A stretch of DNA of 5,705 bases from Alphaproteobacteria bacterium (lineage in GTDB: Bacteria; Pseudomonadota; Alphaproteobacteria; DAOWDM01). Below are positions 4,897 through 5,705 of this stretch, one piece after another. The translations under genes were made by a program, and so were the position numbers. Within the stretch, counting starts at the first letter, position 1. Every line of letters begins with the position of its first letter. The stretch lies in NCBI GenBank assembly GCA_030639035.1, contig DAOWDM010000156.1, positions 1 through 5,705 of the forward strand. The letters run 5' to 3'. The notes under the pieces are model-generated. The model was not told the origin of the DNA. It searched no databases and worked only from the letters and a program-made list of their open reading frames with translations.

Positions 4897-5705
4897 TTAG
4901 CGTGAAACACTAGACTTTTGCTTTGCTACATTAATCATTGCATCAGTCTGCTTTCTTTTTCTAATGCTTGAAATCCGTGCTTTTGCTTTGTTATGACGAA
5001 TTTCTTTTACCTTGTCTTTTTTATCATCTTCACCAAGACATTTATATGCCATTTCATAGGTAGTAGAAGATACATTAGGCTTATCAATAATACGTTTCAA
5101 CTGAGCTTTCATCATTTCCTGACGTTCAGCATCAAAATCACGCCATTTTCCAAGAGGAGAAACCTGCTTTGAAGCTGTCTGAGCATTTATATCGTCCAGC
5201 TTGATAATCTGATCTGCCAAAAATTCATAACCAGAACCATCTTTTGCATGGAAATGCGTTGGATTTGATGCAAAAGCACCAATAAGAGCCCTTACTTTAT
5301 TTGGATTTTTATCAGAAAACGCTTCATGTTTAAGAAGTTTCTTAACATTATCCAAAGCTCCTTCCTGTGTAGAAGTTGCTTGAACTGTAAGCCATTTATC
5401 TACTACAAGAGAATCCTCTTTATACTTATCATAAAAATCATCAAGAACCTGCTGACGTTCCAGTTTGTCCGAATTAACAATAGTAGATAAAGCCATTTCA
5501 CAATCTGTCATGTTTTCAGCTGAATAATACTGTTTTACAACAAGATTTGAAGCTTCTTTATCGCTACTTTTTGCAAGATATGACAAAGCCATGTTTTTCA
5601 ATGCTCTTTGACCAGATTGCTCAGCATTTGGAGAATAATCTTCTTCTATCTGATTGTTTTTATTAGTTTTCAGAAAATCATCTTTAAACTGTTCTGCAAT
5701 GGCAA
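4897..5705 (-). CDS. pepN: Aminopeptidase N (M1 family), C-terminal part, with basic tail
   Basis: PepN is a cytoplasmic zinc aminopeptidase that removes N-terminal residues in peptide turnover. The frame is open to the right edge, so the Met at 5601 is internal and the true start and the HEXXH catalytic domain lie outside. The visible 268 residues match the all-helical C-terminal domain of proteobacterial PepN: DYSPNAEQSGQRALKN, AENMTDCEMALSTIVNS, DKWLTVQA, NPNKVRALIGAFASNPTHFH, DGSGYEFLADQIIKLD and PLGKWRDFDAERQEMMKAQL, in the usual order. PepN normally ends soon after the equivalent of YEMAYKCLG. Here about 43 further residues follow (encoded by 5028-4900), rich in Lys and Arg (15 basic against 5 acidic). 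The gene converges on glgP and ends with its own hairpin terminator. The identification is strong; the role of the tail is unknown. Confidence 0.95.
   Translation of the reverse strand, partial: AIAEQFKDDFLKTNKNNQIEEDYSPNAEQSGQRALKNMALSYLAKSSDKEASNLVVKQYYSAENMTDCEMALSTIVNSDKLERQQVLDDFYDKYKEDSLVVDKWLTVQATSTQEGALDNVKKLLKHEAFSDKNPNKVRALIGAFASNPTHFHAKDGSGYEFLADQIIKLDDINAQTASKQVSPLGKWRDFDAERQEMMKAQLKRIIDKPNVSSTTYEMAYKCLGEDDKKDKVKEIRHNKAKARISSIRKRKQTDAMINVAKQKSSVSR

Noticed and set aside
5599..5601. ATG as the start of the right-hand minus-strand gene
   Set aside because: The frame stays open to the window edge and the upstream translation matches the continuing PepN domain (DYSPNAEQSGQRALKN), so this Met is internal.

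Overview
This AT-rich window carries six protein genes and looks like ordinary chromosome from a low-GC bacterium, most likely an alphaproteobacterium. Three points support that placement: gatC sits divergently next to ruvX, a pairing I know from Alphaproteobacteria; the GatC N-terminus has proteobacterial character; and the right-hand gene is a proteobacterial-type PepN (M1 aminopeptidase with the long helical C-terminal domain). The lineage is an inference from a few proteins and is not firm. No rRNA, tRNA, CRISPR array, insertion sequence, integrase or phage gene is visible.

Layout from left to right: the 5' part of gatC on the minus strand (runs off the left edge); ruvX on the plus strand; a pentapeptide-repeat protein with its own near-consensus sigma70-type promoter; a short stretch that looks like the broken 3' end of that gene and holds a 13-codon tandem duplication; an ElaA-type GNAT acetyltransferase; a 119-bp leader containing a perfect palindrome; a complete glycogen/starch phosphorylase gene (glgP); two back-to-back hairpin terminators; and the 3' part of pepN on the minus strand (runs off the right edge).

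The genes do not form one pathway. gatC (glutaminyl/asparaginyl-tRNA formation), ruvX (16S rRNA 5' end maturation or Holliday junction processing) and pepN (peptide breakdown) are housekeeping genes. glgP releases glucose-1-phosphate from storage glucan, but no other glg gene is in view. The pentapeptide-repeat and ElaA genes are the accessory part, with no assignable shared task.

I found no convincing new biological system. The best leads are the decayed, internally duplicated tail of the pentapeptide-repeat gene, a strongly basic C-terminal extension on PepN, and possible regulatory structure in the glgP leader.
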